Shown piece by piece: positions 35,060 to 45,068 of a stretch of DNA of 64,000 nt (its first letter is position 1; each line of letters starts with the position of its first letter). Below the pieces are notes generated by a model, which ran no database searches, was not told the DNA's origin, and saw nothing but the letters and a program-made list of their open reading frames with translations. The stretch spans positions 4,860,001-4,924,000 of the forward strand of contig NZ_LR813084.1 of the NCBI RefSeq assembly GCF_903815225.1. The letters are read 5' to 3'. The position numbers were made by a program, and so were the translations under genes. The stretch comes from Delftia tsuruhatensis (GTDB lineage: Bacteria; Pseudomonadota; Gammaproteobacteria; Burkholderiales; Burkholderiaceae_C).

Positions 35060-35524
35060 ATGAACCACCAGCCATCAGCCATGACCCCACAGGATGGCTA
35101 TCATTTTTCAGACCAGATCGGCCACCTGCTGCGGCGTGTCTATCAACGGCACACCGCGCTTTTCCAGCAATACATTCCCGACTCCCAGCTGACCGCCGCG
35201 CAATTCGTGGTGCTGTGCTCCGTGCGCGACAACAGCGGCAGTTCGCTGGCCGACATCGTCAAGGCCACGGTGATCGACCAGGCCACGATCCGCGGCGTGG
35301 TCGAGCGGCTCAAGCAGCGCGAACTGGTCCAGGTGGACCATGACCGCACAGACCGCCGCAAGGTGGTCATCAACCTCACCGAGGCAGGCCAGGACCTGGT
35401 GCGCGACATGGAGCCCTTCGCCAGGCAGATCACCGAAAGCACCTATGCCAGGCTCAATCCCGCCGAACGCCTGGCGCTGGATTTCCTGCTGCGCAAAATG
35501 CTGGATTCGGGCGAATCCGACTGA
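35060..35524 (+). CDS. MarR family transcriptional regulator, NicR/BpsR-like
   Basis: A 154-residue MarR repressor. Helices about 16-60 precede the winged helix (SLADIVKATVIDQATIRGVVERLKQRELVQ, then the wing HDRTDRRKVVINLT). From memory, the segments QIGHLLRRVYQRH, PDSQLTAAQFVVLC and QITESTYARLNPAER closely resemble NicR of Pseudomonas putida and BpsR of Bordetella, which repress nicotinate genes and release DNA on binding 6-hydroxynicotinate. The assignment is supported by the nic cluster 3 kb away. It is divergent from the formate dehydrogenase operon. A second ATG at 35081 is possible. Confidence 0.75.
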   Translation: MNHQPSAMTPQDGYHFSDQIGHLLRRVYQRHTALFQQYIPDSQLTAAQFVVLCSVRDNSGSSLADIVKATVIDQATIRGVVERLKQRELVQVDHDRTDRRKVVINLTEAGQDLVRDMEPFARQITESTYARLNPAERLALDFLLRKMLDSGESD

Positions 35525-35765
35525 CACGAAAGGCAATCGCCGGGAAGTTGCGCCAGGCCGCAATCCGGCGGCTTGCACGGCGGACAGGCATCCAATGCCC
35601 TCATCCATTGCCCTCCAATGGCTACCGGTTGCCTGATACGGAATTTCACAAAACTCCCCGGCACGGTAGCGGCACAGGGTGGTTAGTATCCTGGGCTTCA
35701 AGCAACGGCCATGCATGGCTTTCAGAGGATGTCCGGCCTGCCTGCCGCAATCGGCACCGGATTCG

Positions 35766-36596
35766 ATGAGGAAAATACTGATGTTACGTTTTGCTTTCGC
35801 ACTCACCGGCATGGCATTGGCTGTCGCCGGCTCCCATGCCATGGCACAGACCCTGGGCAAATATGGAGCGGCATTCAAGAGCGACAAGGGCCTGACCGTG
35901 GTGGTGGCGCCCACGCTGGACGACCAGTCCGCGCTGGTGCGCGTGCACGGCATCAACCATCCCATCGACGACGTGGTGTTCCTCGCGGACAAGGTGGTGC
36001 AGGGCAAGCGCATGAGCCTGCGCACCACGCTGGACGGCCGCCCCTGGAGCCTGGTGGTCACCCAGGACCATGAAAGCTGGCTCGGCGGCTATTCGGCCAC
36101 GCAGGCCTATCTGCCAGGCCAGCGCGACGGCGTGCACCTGCGCTACGACGAGGCCGGCAGCAAGGCCTTGCAACTGGACGCGCTGCTGAAGAACTACCAG
36201 GAGCAAAAGAGCAGGGGCGTGCAGGACAAGCTGGCGCGGTTCGACCGCGCCAAGTCCGTCGCCAACACCGAGGCCCAACTGCGCGAGGCCGACGAGGCGG
36301 CCAGCCGGGCCTGCGCGGCGCCCGTGCGCACCACGGTGGTCTGGACCTCGGTCAACGAAGACCAGATGAAGCGCCTGAGCATCGGCGGCTACTGCGCTGC
36401 CGTGGCCAACGCGGGCGCCCAGCTGTGCCGCAGCAATCCGGCCTTCAAGGCCCAGGCGGCCAGCCTGTCGCGCATCGACTGCCGGTTCGGTGACAAGCTC
36501 GGACTGGGCCGCCAGGGCGAGACCACGGTGTTCACGACCACCGAGTCCGCCCCAGACCAGGAAGAGTTCGCCTTGCAGTATCTGCGCAACCAATAA
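35766..36596 (+). CDS. Secreted hypothetical protein
   Basis: A 276-residue protein with a Sec signal peptide (MLRFAFALTGMALAVAGSHAMAQ within the first 30 residues). I recognise no domain. The middle (about 125-175) is charged and probably helical. Four Cys lie in the C-terminal half (CAAP, GYCAAV, LCRSN, DCRFG), consistent with two disulfides in the periplasm. The ATG at 35766 is used; an ATG five codons later is equally good. The 241-base gap before it (35525-35765) shows no clear element. It sits between the NicR-like regulator and the nicotinate transporter, but nothing in it points to nicotinate. Confidence 0.65.
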   Translation: MRKILMLRFAFALTGMALAVAGSHAMAQTLGKYGAAFKSDKGLTVVVAPTLDDQSALVRVHGINHPIDDVVFLADKVVQGKRMSLRTTLDGRPWSLVVTQDHESWLGGYSATQAYLPGQRDGVHLRYDEAGSKALQLDALLKNYQEQKSRGVQDKLARFDRAKSVANTEAQLREADEAASRACAAPVRTTVVWTSVNEDQMKRLSIGGYCAAVANAGAQLCRSNPAFKAQAASLSRIDCRFGDKLGLGRQGETTVFTTTESAPDQEEFALQYLRNQ

Positions 36597-36692
36597 GGTA
36601 CGCCGGCCGGTGTCCGCGGCCCTGCGTGGCCGGGCATGAGGGGATGCAGGCACGCAGGCCTGTGCAAAAAGCCTGCGGACTGGCGCACCGCC

Positions 36693-38009
36693 TCAGTCCA
36701 GCGCCCGGTTGCGCGACTCCACGTCCACGGCCCAGATCGACAGCGCCCCACCCACCAGCATGGCGGACAGCACGGCCAGGGCCAGCGTGAAGTGGGTGGC
36801 CATGATGGGCGCGATGATGGCGGGGGCGAACAGGCCGCCGAAGCGGGCCACCGCCCCGGCCATGCCCATGCCGCTGGCACGCAGGTCGGTCGGATAGACC
36901 TCGGGGGTGAACGCATACAGCGCGCCCCAGGTGCCCAGCAGCGAGAAGCTCATCAGCAGGGTGGAGCCGATGACCACGAAGGGCGAGGAGCCCAGGCTGT
37001 AGAACATGCAGCCCACGGCGCTGAGCAGCAGAAAGCCGATCAGCGTGGGCTTGCGGCCCCAGCGCTCCACGCCATAGGCCGACAGCGCGAAGCCCGGCAA
37101 TTGCACCAGGGCCAGAACCACCAGGAAGACCTGGCCGCGCATGAAGGCGAAGCCTTCGCTGCCCAGCTTGACGGGCAGGTAGACGAAGACGCCGTAGTAG
37201 GCGATGGAGATCAGCGCCCAGGCCATGAACAGCGCCAGGCTGCGGCGGCGCAGCTCGGAGGAGAACAGCGCGCCCAGCGACTTGCGCACCTGCACCTCCG
37301 GCTGGAGCTGCGGGATCTGCACGGCCTTGCCGTTGACCTTGGCCACGCGCTCGAGCACCTTGCGCGCCTCCTCGGACTTGCCGTTGCGGTTCAGGTACAT
37401 GGGCGACTCGGGGATATAGAAGCGCAGCACCACGCCGATCAGCGCCGGCAGGCCGGTCACGAAGAAGATCACGCGCCAGGCGTCGTCGCCCCAGGCGACG
37501 GCCACCAGGGCCAGGATGGCCAGGAAGATGGTGCCCACGGCCCAGAACGATTCCAGCAGCACCAGCCAGCGGCCGCGGCGGTCGCTGGGCAGGAACTCGG
37601 CCATCATGGTGTAGTCCACGGGCAGGGTGCCACCCACGCCGATGCCGGTGATGAAGCGCAACACCAGCAGCCAGGCGAATTCGGGCGCGAAGGCCGAGGC
37701 CACGCCCGCGCAGGCATCGATCACCACCGCCATCATCAGCACCGGGCGCCGTCCGATGCGGTCGGCCAGGCGGCCGAACACGAAGGCACCGATCAGCATG
37801 CCGATGAAGAAGAAGGTTCCGGTCTGCAGCGCCTCGGGCACGGTCTTGCCGAAGGTCTTGGCAATGGACGGCGCGCTGAAGCCGATGGACAGCACCTGCA
37901 TGGCGTCCGCCAGCCAGACCAGTCCGAAGATCACGAAGAGCCGATATTGGAACTTGCCGACACCCGCTGTCTGGATGCCTTTTTCCACTGAGACAAATGA
38001 AGATGACAT
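36693..38009 (-). CDS. MFS transporter, NiaP-like (probable nicotinate uptake)
   Basis: A 438-residue 12-helix carrier. Motif A is GRLADRIGRRPVLM between helices 2 and 3, and ERWGRKPTLIG repeats it in the second half. The segment GRWLVLLESFWAVGTIF and the N-terminal FQYRLFVIFGLVWLADAMQV resemble NiaP, the niacin transporter of the SV2-like MFS branch. Location next to the nic genes supports nicotinate as the substrate. The start at 38009 has GAGGAG eight bases upstream. It is transcribed on the same strand as the cytochrome subunit and nicA but is separated from them by 278 bases, so it probably has its own promoter. Confidence 0.75.
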   Translation of the reverse strand: MSSSFVSVEKGIQTAGVGKFQYRLFVIFGLVWLADAMQVLSIGFSAPSIAKTFGKTVPEALQTGTFFFIGMLIGAFVFGRLADRIGRRPVLMMAVVIDACAGVASAFAPEFAWLLVLRFITGIGVGGTLPVDYTMMAEFLPSDRRGRWLVLLESFWAVGTIFLAILALVAVAWGDDAWRVIFFVTGLPALIGVVLRFYIPESPMYLNRNGKSEEARKVLERVAKVNGKAVQIPQLQPEVQVRKSLGALFSSELRRRSLALFMAWALISIAYYGVFVYLPVKLGSEGFAFMRGQVFLVVLALVQLPGFALSAYGVERWGRKPTLIGFLLLSAVGCMFYSLGSSPFVVIGSTLLMSFSLLGTWGALYAFTPEVYPTDLRASGMGMAGAVARFGGLFAPAIIAPIMATHFTLALAVLSAMLVGGALSIWAVDVESRNRALD

Positions 38010-38091
38010 GTAGGAACTCCTCTTTTGAGTCACCGCAAAGCTGTTGAATCCGCATTCCGCCAAGACACGCCGCCGCACCGGCACGCGCCTT

Positions 38092-38108
38092 GCCAGAAGA
38101 CCTCTGGC
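38092..38108. promoter_or_regulatory. Inverted repeat upstream of the NiaP-like transporter
   Basis: GCCAGA and TCTGGC are symmetric around AGACC, 83 bases before the transporter ATG, in the 278-base gap after the cytochrome subunit gene. Candidate operator; nothing else stands out in this gap. Confidence 0.35.
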
Positions 38109-38287
38109 GCAATAAGCCCGTCGGAACCATCCGCATGGTCCGTTCACGAAAAACCCTGTCGTTGTCTGCAACCCCGGCATGGGCCGCAATGGCCGCTGCC
38201 CCGGTCCAGCATCAGATCTGCGCAAAGCCGGACACCCTGCCCGCCTTGCGTATCCGCGGCACTGCCGTGCCGCCACCCGTTGCCACC

Positions 38288-41233
38288 CTAGTGCTGGTGT
38301 GCATGCGCCTGCGCACGCAGCCGGCTAATCGTCGTCGTATCGTCTGGCCAAGCTTTCTCCTCCGGTGCAAATCGTTCGCGCAAATAGCCGAGCAGATCGG
38401 CGATCTGCCGGTCGTCCAGGCTGTCCCTGAAGCCCGGCATGTAGCCCAGGGCGTCGTTGGCGGGTGTCCGTATGCCGTTGAGGATGACCTGGACCAGGTT
38501 GTCCGGCGCGGCGGCATGCAGGTTGGTGTTCTGGCCCAGCAGCGGCTTGGCGCCGAACAGGGTGGGGCCGCTGCCGGCCTCATGGCAGACGGCGCAGGCG
38601 TTCTGGTAGATGCGCTCGCCGTTGACATGGCGCTCGAACACCCTGGCCGGAGGCGCCGGGACGGCACCCTGCGCGGGCGCAGCGGCAGCGGATGCCTGCG
38701 GTGCCTGGCCCGGCAGCTCCATCAGATAGGTGACCATGGCGCGCACATCGGACTCGGGCAGTGCGGCCAGCCCATGGATGACCGGACCCATGGGGCCGGC
38801 CGCCACGCCATGCCGCGCCGAGAACCCGGTGCGCAGGTACTGGTACAGCTCGTCGCGGCTCCAGGGCAGCTTGCCGCCTGCGAGCTGGTTGAGGGCCGGG
38901 GCGCTCCAGCCCTCGGCCTCGCCGCCGCCCAGGTAGTGCAGGCCGGTCTTCTCGGCTCCCAGGGCATTGCGCGGCGAATGGCAGGCCGCGCAGTGCCCGG
39001 CCCCCTCCACCAGGTAGGCACCCCGGTTCCATTCGGCGCTGCGGGCCGGGTCGGCCTTGAAGGGCGTGGCGTCGTGGAACAGCAGGTTCCAGCCGGCCAT
39101 GGCCGGGCGCAGGTTGTAGGGGAAGGCCAGCTTCGTCTCGGGAGCCTTGGCCTTCACCGCAGGCTGGGACATCAGATAGCCGTACAGCGCCTGCAGATCG
39201 CCATCGCTGAGTTTGGCGAAGGCCGTGTACGGGAAGGCCGGATACAGCTGGCGCCCATCCTGGTGGATGCCGTGGCGCATGGCCCGCTCGAAGGCCGCAT
39301 AGGACCAGCGGCCGATGCCGGTCTCGTTGTCGGGCGTGATGTTGGTCGAGTAGATGGTGCCGAACGGCGTCTCCAGGCCGAGACCACCCGCATTGGCGGC
39401 GCCCCCCGGTGCCGTGTGGCAGACCACGCAGTCGCCCGCAGCCGCCACCAGGCGGCCGCGCTCCAGGGCCTGCGGCGAGTACAGGGAAACATCGGGCCCG
39501 TCCGTCAGCGGCAGGGCCGGCTTGATCGGCCAGGCCATGGCGGCCATGCCGGCAAGGCCTGCGGCGCCTGCGGCCAGCCAGCCCCAGCCACGGCCGGACT
39601 TTGCGGTGGATGGCTTGCCCGCGCCCTCGCCGGCCAGGGCCAGGCGCAACTGTTCCGGCCGGAAGGGCACTTCGCGCAGGCGCACGCCTGTCGCATGGTG
39701 GATGGCGTTGGCAATGGCGGCGGCGGCGGGCAGCGTGGCCACGCCATCCAGCGCCAGATCGCCCTGGCGGATGACCGCGACATCGCCGGGCGCATGCTGC
39801 GCTAGCTCCGAGCCGGGCTTGGCCATCACATCGAAAGAAGCAGCGGAAGCCGTGGACCCCGCCCAGTCATCAAAGGCAGGCGCCGTGCCCAGCAGCCGGC
39901 GCGCATCGGCCAGCAGTTGCGGGTCCTGCTGGACGATCTCGGGCCGGGTGCTGGCGGCCTGCGCCGCCTGCAGGCTGCGGCTGTCATGGCCGGCCACGAC
40001 GCGGGTCACTTCGATCTCGCCCGTTTGCGGATGCACGGCCACCTCGGCCACCCAGGCGCTCCAGGCATGGAGGTCGGCGCCCTGCGCATCCAGGGTCTGC
40101 AGTTGGGCGGTGGCAAAGCCCCGGCCCAGCAGGCGGCCATCGGCGCCCTGTTGGGATGGTGCCTGCTGCGATGCCTGCGCACGCTCGGCCACCTGCCGGG
40201 CCAGATCGCGCACCGGGCCTTCGGGCAGGTGCTGCAGCCGCCATTGCAGCGGATCACGACCCTTGTCCAGCGCCTGTTCATGCCAGTGGCTTTCGCGGGC
40301 AAAGACCTGGGCGGCATTCAGGTCATCGACGCCGGCATGCCGCAGGCTGGCGGCCAGCCTGCGTTCATGCACGTCGCCAGCATCGAGCACGGTGGCCAGG
40401 GCCGCGGCGCGCGCCAGCTCGGGCTGGCTCAACAGGCGCGCCATGCTGGGGCGCACGGCCCAGGGCGTGTCGGACAGCAGCAGGTCCGGCTGCGGCGATG
40501 CATTGCCCGGCTGAGGCTGCACCACCGTGTCGGCTTCAAGCCCTTGCGAAGGCTGCGCGTCCACGCGCAGCACCAGCTCCCGGCTGTCTGCGCTGCCCGC
40601 AGCAGTCCAGGCATCGCAGGCCACGCTCACAGGCCGGCCCACGGCCTGGGAGAGCAGGGCCGCATCGGCCGCTGCATCCATGAGATCCAGCGCATGCGGG
40701 GTGCCGGCCGCCGTGGCCGGCAGGCAGAACAGCCGCAGCGCGGACTCGGGGCACTGCAGCAGCGCGGCCAGTTCGCGGCCGATCATCTGCCGCACTTCGG
40801 CGTCGCAGGGTGGCAACCAGATGCTGGCATGGCCGTCCAGGTACCACACGGCTGCGCGTGCGACACCTTCGCAAGACATGGACCCCGCCATGCGCCAGAC
40901 GTAGCGGCCGGAATCGGGCAGGTCGGCCTTGTCGGTTCTGTCGGCAGTACGGGGCGCGTTGTCGGCCCTGGCTTCCTGCCGGTCATCCCAGGCAGGAGCC
41001 AGGCTGGCAGCGGCCTGCCGGGCATGGACAGGCGCCACGGCCACCACGCCCAGAAAATGCCCGCGTTGTACCGCAGCCACCACGCCAGCCATGGCCTGGG
41101 CATCCTGCAGCCGTGCATGCAGGGGCACGCTGCCCCGGTAGCGCAGACCATCCCAGGCCGCGACGGGCGGGCGCAGCGCCAGGCCGTGCAGCAGATCGGA
41201 AGGCAGGGCGGGGGTATTGCCGGCCGGGCTCAT
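38288..41233 (-). CDS. Nicotinate hydroxylase cytochrome c subunit with degenerate molybdopterin-like domain (NicB-type)
   Basis: A 981-residue protein. Residues about 10-535 resemble the xanthine-dehydrogenase molybdenum domain (hammerhead-like GSVPLHARLQDAQAMAGVV, AALLSQAVGRPVSV, GRGFATAQLQ, AAIANAIHHATGVRLREVPF) but are shortened, and the GxGE catalytic segment reads ALDGVATLP, so the catalytic Glu is lost. A membrane helix (about 549-570) follows, then three c-type hemes: CVVCH at 602, CAACH at 748 and CAVCH at 880. It should carry electrons from nicotinate hydroxylation to the respiratory chain. The ATG overlaps the nicA stop (ATGA). The active Mo domain is probably the separate gene at 46891. 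Confidence 0.85.
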   Translation of the reverse strand: MSPAGNTPALPSDLLHGLALRPPVAAWDGLRYRGSVPLHARLQDAQAMAGVVAAVQRGHFLGVVAVAPVHARQAAASLAPAWDDRQEARADNAPRTADRTDKADLPDSGRYVWRMAGSMSCEGVARAAVWYLDGHASIWLPPCDAEVRQMIGRELAALLQCPESALRLFCLPATAAGTPHALDLMDAAADAALLSQAVGRPVSVACDAWTAAGSADSRELVLRVDAQPSQGLEADTVVQPQPGNASPQPDLLLSDTPWAVRPSMARLLSQPELARAAALATVLDAGDVHERRLAASLRHAGVDDLNAAQVFARESHWHEQALDKGRDPLQWRLQHLPEGPVRDLARQVAERAQASQQAPSQQGADGRLLGRGFATAQLQTLDAQGADLHAWSAWVAEVAVHPQTGEIEVTRVVAGHDSRSLQAAQAASTRPEIVQQDPQLLADARRLLGTAPAFDDWAGSTASAASFDVMAKPGSELAQHAPGDVAVIRQGDLALDGVATLPAAAAIANAIHHATGVRLREVPFRPEQLRLALAGEGAGKPSTAKSGRGWGWLAAGAAGLAGMAAMAWPIKPALPLTDGPDVSLYSPQALERGRLVAAAGDCVVCHTAPGGAANAGGLGLETPFGTIYSTNITPDNETGIGRWSYAAFERAMRHGIHQDGRQLYPAFPYTAFAKLSDGDLQALYGYLMSQPAVKAKAPETKLAFPYNLRPAMAGWNLLFHDATPFKADPARSAEWNRGAYLVEGAGHCAACHSPRNALGAEKTGLHYLGGGEAEGWSAPALNQLAGGKLPWSRDELYQYLRTGFSARHGVAAGPMGPVIHGLAALPESDVRAMVTYLMELPGQAPQASAAAAPAQGAVPAPPARVFERHVNGERIYQNACAVCHEAGSGPTLFGAKPLLGQNTNLHAAAPDNLVQVILNGIRTPANDALGYMPGFRDSLDDRQIADLLGYLRERFAPEEKAWPDDTTTISRLRAQAHAHQH

Positions 41234-41787
41234 GGCTGAACCTCGCCCGCGTTGGAAGATGGAAAAACGGAGGGCGCCTGCAGCGCGGCGCGCTCCGCAC
41301 GCAGCTGCACGGCGCGCAGGGCGGCCTGCATGATCTCCACATGCGTGCCACAGCGGCACAGGTTGTGGTGCAGCTCGTTGCGCAGCTCCTGTTCCGAGGG
41401 ATGGGGGTTGCGGCGCAGCAGGGCCTCGACGGTCATGATCATGCCGTTGAGGCAGTAGCCGCACTGGGCGGCCTGGCAGTCGATGAAGGCCTGCTGCGTG
41501 GGGCCGGGGCACTGGCGCGAACCCAAGCCTTCCAGCGTGGTCACCTCGCGTCCCACGGCCGCCTTCACGGGGATCACGCAGGAACGCGCGGCCACGCCGT
41601 CGATCAGCACCGTGCAGGCGCCGCACTCGCCCAGGCCGCAGCCGTACTTGGGTCCGTTCAGCTCCAGGTCATTGCGCAGCACATGCAGCAGCGCCGTTCC
41701 TGGCTCTGCCGGCACCTCGCATGCGCGTGCATTGACCTGCAGGCGGACGGGGTGGGGTGTACTGCTTGGATGGACTGGGGTTCCCAT
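41230..41787 (-). CDS. nicA: Nicotinate hydroxylase 2Fe-2S subunit
   Basis: A 185-residue small subunit with two 2Fe-2S clusters: the plant type (CGLGECGACTVLIDG, with a fourth Cys in ARSCVIP) and the C-terminal helical type (CGYCLNGM and CRCGTH). It transfers electrons from the Mo site during hydroxylation of nicotinate to 6-hydroxynicotinate. Length is slightly above the usual 155-160 because of N- and C-terminal extensions. ATG at 41787 was chosen; a TTG at 41805 is possible and the ribosome binding site is weak in both cases. It is coupled by a four-base overlap to the cytochrome subunit. Confidence 0.92.
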   Translation of the reverse strand: MGTPVHPSSTPHPVRLQVNARACEVPAEPGTALLHVLRNDLELNGPKYGCGLGECGACTVLIDGVAARSCVIPVKAAVGREVTTLEGLGSRQCPGPTQQAFIDCQAAQCGYCLNGMIMTVEALLRRNPHPSEQELRNELHHNLCRCGTHVEIMQAALRAVQLRAERAALQAPSVFPSSNAGEVQP

Positions 41788-41889
41788 GGGGCGAGGCTCT
41801 TGCAACTTGGCTGCGGTTCAGGATGTCGGCGTTCTGCGGCCGGACGGGAGTGGGACATTCCCGCCCCTCGTCCGGCAAGGCAGCGAGTA

Positions 41890-43179
<1,290 letters not shown>

Positions 43180-43231
43180 TCAAACCAAGGCGTGCACCAC
43201 AGGGCGGCAGAATAAATTGAAGTTCGCCATT

Positions 43232-43254
43232 TTTGGTGCAATTTCTGCACCAAA
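43232..43254. promoter_or_regulatory. Perfect 9-bp inverted repeat in the nic control region
   Basis: TTTGGTGCA and TGCACCAAA are perfectly complementary around ATTTC. A related GTGCACCA lies about 40 bases to the left. The position between nicC and nicE makes it a strong operator candidate for the nic regulator. Confidence 0.65.
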
Positions 43255-43281
43255 TCAGTACAAACCCCGAGAAAATTCTCA

Positions 43282-43309
43282 TTTGCAAGACGGCATGTCT
43301 TTTGCAAGA
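43282..43309. promoter_or_regulatory. TTTGCAAGA direct repeats with internal dyad, nicE side
   Basis: TTTGCAAGA occurs at 43282-43290 and 43301-43309, 19 bases apart. In between, AAGAC and GTCTT form a dyad around GGCAT, so the whole can be read as an imperfect inverted repeat (TTGCAAGAC / GTCTTTTGCAA). Located 64-91 bases before nicE, where a promoter and operator would be expected. Confidence 0.5.
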
Positions 43310-43372
43310 ATAAAGCGTATACGCTCAGTTGACCCTGATCAGAAATCCTCGAATTTCCACAAAGGCAAGTCC

Positions 43373-44161
43373 ATGACCAAAACATTCCGCATCGGCCAGA
43401 TCGTCCCCAGCTCCAACACCACCATGGAGACCGAGGTACCGGCCATGCTGCAGGCCCATTCCACGCTGCGCCCGCAGGACCGCTTCACCTTCCACTCCAG
43501 CCGCATGCGCATGAAGAAGGTCCAGAAGGAAGAGCTGGCCGCCATGGACGCCGAGAGCGACCGCTGCGCGCTGGAACTCAGCGACGCGCGCGTCGATGTG
43601 CTGGGCTATGCCTGCCTGGTGGCCATCATGGCCATGGGCAAGGGCTACCACCGCGTCTCGCAAAAGCGCCTGACCGAGCGCACCGAGAGCAACGGCGCCA
43701 CCGCCCCCGTGATCACCAGCGCGGGCGCCCTGGTCGAGGCCTTGAAGGTCATGGGCGCGAAGAAGATCGCCCTGGTGGCGCCCTACATGATCCCGCTGAC
43801 CCAGCTGGTCATGGACTACGTGGCCGCCGAGGGCTTCGAGATCGTGGACTGGCGCGCACTGGAAATCCCCGACAACCTGGACGTGGGCCGCCATGACCCC
43901 GCGAAGCTGCCCGGCATCGTGGCCGGCATGAACTACGCCGACGCCGACGTGATCGTGCTGTCGGCCTGCGTGCAGATGCCCTCGCTGCCGGCCGTGGCCC
44001 AGGTCGAGGCCGAGACCGGCAAGCCCGTGCTCACCGCCTCCATCGCCACCACCTACGCCATCCTCAAGGAGCTCGGCCTGGACCCCGTGGTGCCGGGCGC
44101 GGGCGCGCTGCTGTCGGGCGCCTATCCCTACGACAGCGGCAACAGCGCAGCCAAGGCCTGA
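43373..44161 (+). CDS. nicE: Maleate cis-trans isomerase
   Basis: A 262-residue Asp/Glu-racemase-fold enzyme that converts maleate to fumarate, the last step of the pathway. The two catalytic cysteines are present: Cys 81 (LGYACLVAIMAMG) and Cys 199 (VLSACVQMPSLP), within one residue of their positions in the Pseudomonas enzyme. The conserved IVPSSNTTMETEVPAML N-terminus is intact. First gene of the plus-strand arm, followed 11 bases later by nicD. Confidence 0.95.
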   Translation: MTKTFRIGQIVPSSNTTMETEVPAMLQAHSTLRPQDRFTFHSSRMRMKKVQKEELAAMDAESDRCALELSDARVDVLGYACLVAIMAMGKGYHRVSQKRLTERTESNGATAPVITSAGALVEALKVMGAKKIALVAPYMIPLTQLVMDYVAAEGFEIVDWRALEIPDNLDVGRHDPAKLPGIVAGMNYADADVIVLSACVQMPSLPAVAQVEAETGKPVLTASIATTYAILKELGLDPVVPGAGALLSGAYPYDSGNSAAKA

Positions 44162-44172
44162 GGAACACACGC

Positions 44173-45018
44173 ATGACCAGCCACTCCAGCACCCCCAGCA
44201 CATTCCGCTACGGCGGCAACGTCCACGCCAACGGCATCCGCCAGCACTACCTGCGCTACGGCGGCGCAGAGGGCGAACGCGCTCAGCGCGACGCCGTCAT
44301 CCTGATCCCCGGCATCACCAGCCCGGCCGTGACCTGGGGCTTCGTCGCCGAGCACCTGGGCCGCCAGTTCGACACCTATGTGCTGGACGTGCGCGGGCGC
44401 GGCCTGTCGTCCTCGGGCCCGGGCCTGGACTACGGCCTCGATGCCCAGGCCGCCGACGTGGCCGCCTTCGCCCAGGCCCTGGGCCTGTCGCGCTGGGCCC
44501 TGGTCGGCCACTCCATGGGCGGGCGCATCGCCGTGCGCGCCGCGCGCAGCCAGCCGGTGGGGCTGACGCGCCTGGTCATCGTCGACCCGCCCGTCTCCGG
44601 CCCCGGCCGCCGCGCCTACCCGGCCGCCCTGCCCTGGTATGTGGACTCCATCCGCCAGGCCACGCAGGGCATGGATGCCGAGGCCATGCGCGCCTTCTGC
44701 CCCACCTGGACCGAGGAGCAGCGCCAGCTGCGCGCCCAGTGGCTGCACACCTGCCACGAGCCGGCCATCGTGCAAAGCTTCGAGGACTTCGGCCGCGACG
44801 ATATCCATGCCGACCTGCCCCACATCCAGCACCCGCTGCTGCTGGTCACGGCCGAGCGCGGCGACGTGGTGCGCGCCGAGGACGTGGCCGAGTGGCAGGC
44901 ACTGGCGCCGCAGACCGAACATGTGCGCGTGCCCAATGCCGGCCACATGATTCCTTGGGACAACGAGGCCGGCTTCTATGCGGCGCTCGGCGAGTTCCTG
45001 GGTGCACGGGTGGACTGA
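44173..45018 (+). CDS. nicD: N-formylmaleamate deformylase
   Basis: A 281-residue alpha/beta hydrolase that cleaves N-formylmaleamate into maleamate and formate. Ser 114 (GHSMGG), Asp 138 (VIVDPP) and His 258 (NAGHMIPWD) are each shifted by exactly 13 residues from the Ser101-Asp125-His245 triad reported for Pseudomonas NicD, so the assignment is firm. The formate it releases can be oxidised by the formate dehydrogenase encoded 10 kb away. Confidence 0.93.
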   Translation: MTSHSSTPSTFRYGGNVHANGIRQHYLRYGGAEGERAQRDAVILIPGITSPAVTWGFVAEHLGRQFDTYVLDVRGRGLSSSGPGLDYGLDAQAADVAAFAQALGLSRWALVGHSMGGRIAVRAARSQPVGLTRLVIVDPPVSGPGRRAYPAALPWYVDSIRQATQGMDAEAMRAFCPTWTEEQRQLRAQWLHTCHEPAIVQSFEDFGRDDIHADLPHIQHPLLLVTAERGDVVRAEDVAEWQALAPQTEHVRVPNAGHMIPWDNEAGFYAALGEFLGARVD

Positions 45019-45068
45019 ATGCCCGCCAGCCAACCCTTTCCATCCATCGCGGCACCAAGGAGACGCAC

